NCBI RefSeq assembly: GCF_030151085.1
Contig: NZ_JASLER010000031.1
Location: 12,903-76,902, forward strand
Reading direction: 5' to 3'
Length of the DNA: 64,000 bases
Source of the DNA: Bacteroides sp.
GTDB lineage: Bacteria > Bacteroidota > Bacteroidia > Bacteroidales > Bacteroidaceae
Below are positions 62,213 to 64,000 of this stretch, in pieces. Made by a program: the position numbers and the translations under genes. The notes under the pieces were generated by a model, which saw only the letters and a program-made list of their open reading frames with translations, had not been told where the DNA came from and did no database searches. How positions within the stretch are numbered: the first letter of the stretch is position 1; each line of letters starts with the position of its first letter.

Positions 62213-64000
62213 TTAAAACGATACATTTATTCCGAATGTAAACTTTCTCATCATCGGATATGTCAGTCCTCCCGTCGTTACACCATCGCTAGAGCCACGA
62301 GACTTACTATCAGGGTGAATCCCATCAGGCATGTGGTTGAAGGAAAGAAGATTCTCACCGCTGACAAATACAGACATAGAGCCGATACCTGCCTTTTGCA
62401 ACAAAGTCTTGGGAATGCTGTAGGAAAAAACTACACTCTTGAGATCCAGATAGGAGGCATCAAGCAAATAACGGGTTTGCACCTGATTATTGGCTCCGGA
62501 ATTAGCTCCATAGCCTCCCTCATATCTGCGGGCAAAATAGGCATTCTGATGTTCCGGGCTCCAGTAATCCAGCAGGTGGGCGTAGAACGAATATTCAGTA
62601 CCACCACTGGTAAAAGGAGCTGTTAAACTATTCCAAAGCCAAAGATCACGTTTACCAACGCCTTGCAACAAGAACGAAAGATTAAATCCTTTCCAAGATA
62701 CATTACCATTAATGCCGAACGTATAGCGAGGAGTATTATTACCAATAATGCGGCGTGAGCCCGGATTATCAGCCGTGTTGTCCGATTTCCAAATCAGTCC
62801 ATTCTCATCGGCATATTTAAAAAGCATATCACCCGGATTAGGATTACAGCCTTCAAAACGAGGAACACCGTCTTTTAAGGTACCGCCGGACAATTTGCCA
62901 TCACCAGTAGTTTTTAGAGTACCTTCCACAAAATCATCCACCGTATAAAGTCGGTCACTCACGTAACCCCAGATTTCACCCAGTTCCATCCCTTCATAAT
63001 AAGTATTTTTCAAATAAGTCATACTTAAACTCTTGGTAGGATTATTAAATTTTGTAATCTTTGATTTCGCATCACTAAGATTAAAACCGATGGCATAAGA
63101 AACCTCACCTATCTTGTCACGCCAATTCAATTGAAGCTCCCAACCGTCAGTTCGCATGTCAGCTGCATTCTGCAAAGGTGAAGCAGCTCCCAAAGTTGTC
63201 GGATAATCCGGTCCGGGACCTAGCATATCCAACGTCTCGCGACGGAAAACATCAAAGCTACCAGTCAAGCGATCATTAAAGAATCCCCAATCAAAACCAA
63301 CATTAGTAGTACGAACTTCTTCCCAAGAAAAATTGGCACGAACCAAGGATGGAGTATTCAAAGTCAGAGGTTTATCGCCGTCAACACCCCAGTTGGCTTT
63401 TTCTGAAGTCATAGTCGGCAGATATTGGTATTCCGAAATGTTTTGATTACCGATACTACCCCAAGACGCTCTGAATTTCAGGTTAGAAAGGAAACTCACA
63501 TTCCTTAAAAAAGCCTCCTGATTAATACGCCAACCTGCGGAGAAGGAAGGGAAAAAACCAAAACGATGTCCTTCCGGAAATTTGGATGATCCGTCATAAC
63601 GTCCTGAAGCCTCCAATAAATAACGATCTTTAAAAGAATAATTTACACGATAGAAAGTACCGAAAATAGCATTTTCCGTATATGCATCACTAACAGAAGG
63701 AACATTAGTAGCCAAACCTAAAGCCGGTAATTCATCGTTTATCATATTACCACGTGAAGCAGCCAGGTTTTCGTTGTAATATTTTTCCATATTTATACCT
63801 CCCGTCACCGTAAACTCATGGTCATTGATTTTCTTGTTATAAGTTGCAAACAAGTTCAAAGCATCATAATCCGTACTGGATTTTTGGAAGCGGTAAGTAG
63901 AATAGGGTTCATTGGGTGGCAGGATTGTATTATCGCGCCCGTCAGCAAAATCGTCTATCCGATTATTAAATTCTTTTTGGCTATAAAACGTTTTGTTGAT
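62213..64000 (-). CDS. SusC-like TonB-dependent transporter (3), 3' part
   Basis: 595 C-terminal residues; the frame is open to the edge of the window, so the gene starts beyond 64000. A start at 63859 is not real, because reading further upstream continues a SusC barrel (NNRIDDFADGRDN, LPPNEPYSTYRFQKSSTDYD). Barrel signatures: YLLEASGRYDGSSKFPEG, FFPSFSAGWRINQEAFL, LKFRASWGSIGNQNISEYQY, NTPRYTFGINGNVSWKGFNLSFLLQGVG and the end MRKFTFGINVSF. It is the first visible gene of the about 22-kb minus-strand operon; the promoter and any regulator should be to the right of the window. Confidence 0.95.
   Translation of the reverse strand: MNKTFYSQKEFNNRIDDFADGRDNTILPPNEPYSTYRFQKSSTDYDALNLFATYNKKINDHEFTVTGGINMEKYYNENLAASRGNMINDELPALGLATNVPSVSDAYTENAIFGTFYRVNYSFKDRYLLEASGRYDGSSKFPEGHRFGFFPSFSAGWRINQEAFLRNVSFLSNLKFRASWGSIGNQNISEYQYLPTMTSEKANWGVDGDKPLTLNTPSLVRANFSWEEVRTTNVGFDWGFFNDRLTGSFDVFRRETLDMLGPGPDYPTTLGAASPLQNAADMRTDGWELQLNWRDKIGEVSYAIGFNLSDAKSKITKFNNPTKSLSMTYLKNTYYEGMELGEIWGYVSDRLYTVDDFVEGTLKTTGDGKLSGGTLKDGVPRFEGCNPNPGDMLFKYADENGLIWKSDNTADNPGSRRIIGNNTPRYTFGINGNVSWKGFNLSFLLQGVGKRDLWLWNSLTAPFTSGGTEYSFYAHLLDYWSPEHQNAYFARRYEGGYGANSGANNQVQTRYLLDASYLDLKSVVFSYSIPKTLLQKAGIGSMSVFVSGENLLSFNHMPDGIHPDSKSRGSSDGVTTGGLTYPMMRKFTFGINVSF

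Noticed and set aside
63859..63859. Start of the third SusC at 63859
   Set aside because: The codon there is a TTG inside a continuous barrel-coding frame that stays open to 64000, so the gene is cut by the window and not short.

Overview
The window is a piece of a Bacteroides-type chromosome (order Bacteroidales). The evidence is three SusC/SusD outer-membrane glycan-import pairs, many secreted lipoprotein glycoside hydrolases, -7 boxes of the Bacteroides form TAnnTTTG, and RagB/SusD and IPT/TIG surface glycan-binding proteins. I can place it at genus level but not at species level.

Layout. (1) 1-8.1 kb: a decayed serine-recombinase N-terminus and repeat hairpins, then a plus-strand cluster with a 5'-nucleotidase split over two genes and two tandem giant proteins that fuse a NagZ-like GH3 to a beta-lactamase/AmiE-like serine hydrolase. 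Peptidoglycan or nucleotide salvage is likely. (2) 8.2-12.9 kb, minus strand: a small outer-membrane barrel, a DUF4136 lipoprotein, a GH97 with the retaining (alpha-galactosidase-type) nucleophile, and an aldo/keto reductase. (3) 13.0-40.7 kb, plus strand: a large beta-mannan/glucomannan-type utilisation region. It holds GH3-GH2, an AraC-family regulator, a CE7-like acetyl esterase with a DUF1080 protein, a GH5_7-like mannanase with a GH5_2-like endoglucanase, SusC/SusD with two surface glycan-binding lipoproteins and a GH26 mannanase, and a second SusC/SusD pair with accessory secreted proteins. (4) 40.7-41.85 kb: a spacer rich in repeats where two gene sets converge. (5) 41.8-64 kb, minus strand: one long operon that runs off the window. 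It carries SusC (partial), SusD, a GH39-like enzyme, a sodium:solute symporter, the glucuronate route enzymes UxaC, UxuB-like SDR and UxuA, an RraA-like protein, a LamG protein with a large unknown domain, a PA14-containing GH3 of beta-xylosidase type, a GH92 alpha-mannosidase, a GH42-like and a secreted GH94-like protein.

The most interesting signal is regulatory. Five promoters in region 3 (GH3-GH2, esterase, GH5-GH5, SusC-1, SusC-2) carry a near-identical motif, TGATAAnATAGTATC. Its GATAA core starts exactly 36 bp upstream of the TAnnTTTG box in all five. The same motif appears in inverted orientation just downstream of the -7 box of the AraC-family gene that lies among them. This looks like a one-regulator regulon: activation of five transcription units from a fixed position, and repression of the regulator's own gene. 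The two SusC operons also share a conserved roughly 200-nt leader with a tiny upstream ORF and a stem-loop.

How the genes work together (inference). In region 3, GH26 and GH5 enzymes cut acetylated gluco/galactomannan, the esterase removes acetyl groups, SusCD and the surface lipoproteins capture and import oligosaccharides, and GH3, GH2 and perhaps GH97 trim them. In region 5, exo-enzymes for mannose (GH92) and probably xylose (GH3, GH39-like), combined with a built-in glucuronate pathway, point to a glycan containing mannose, xylose and glucuronic acid, such as a glucuronoxylomannan.
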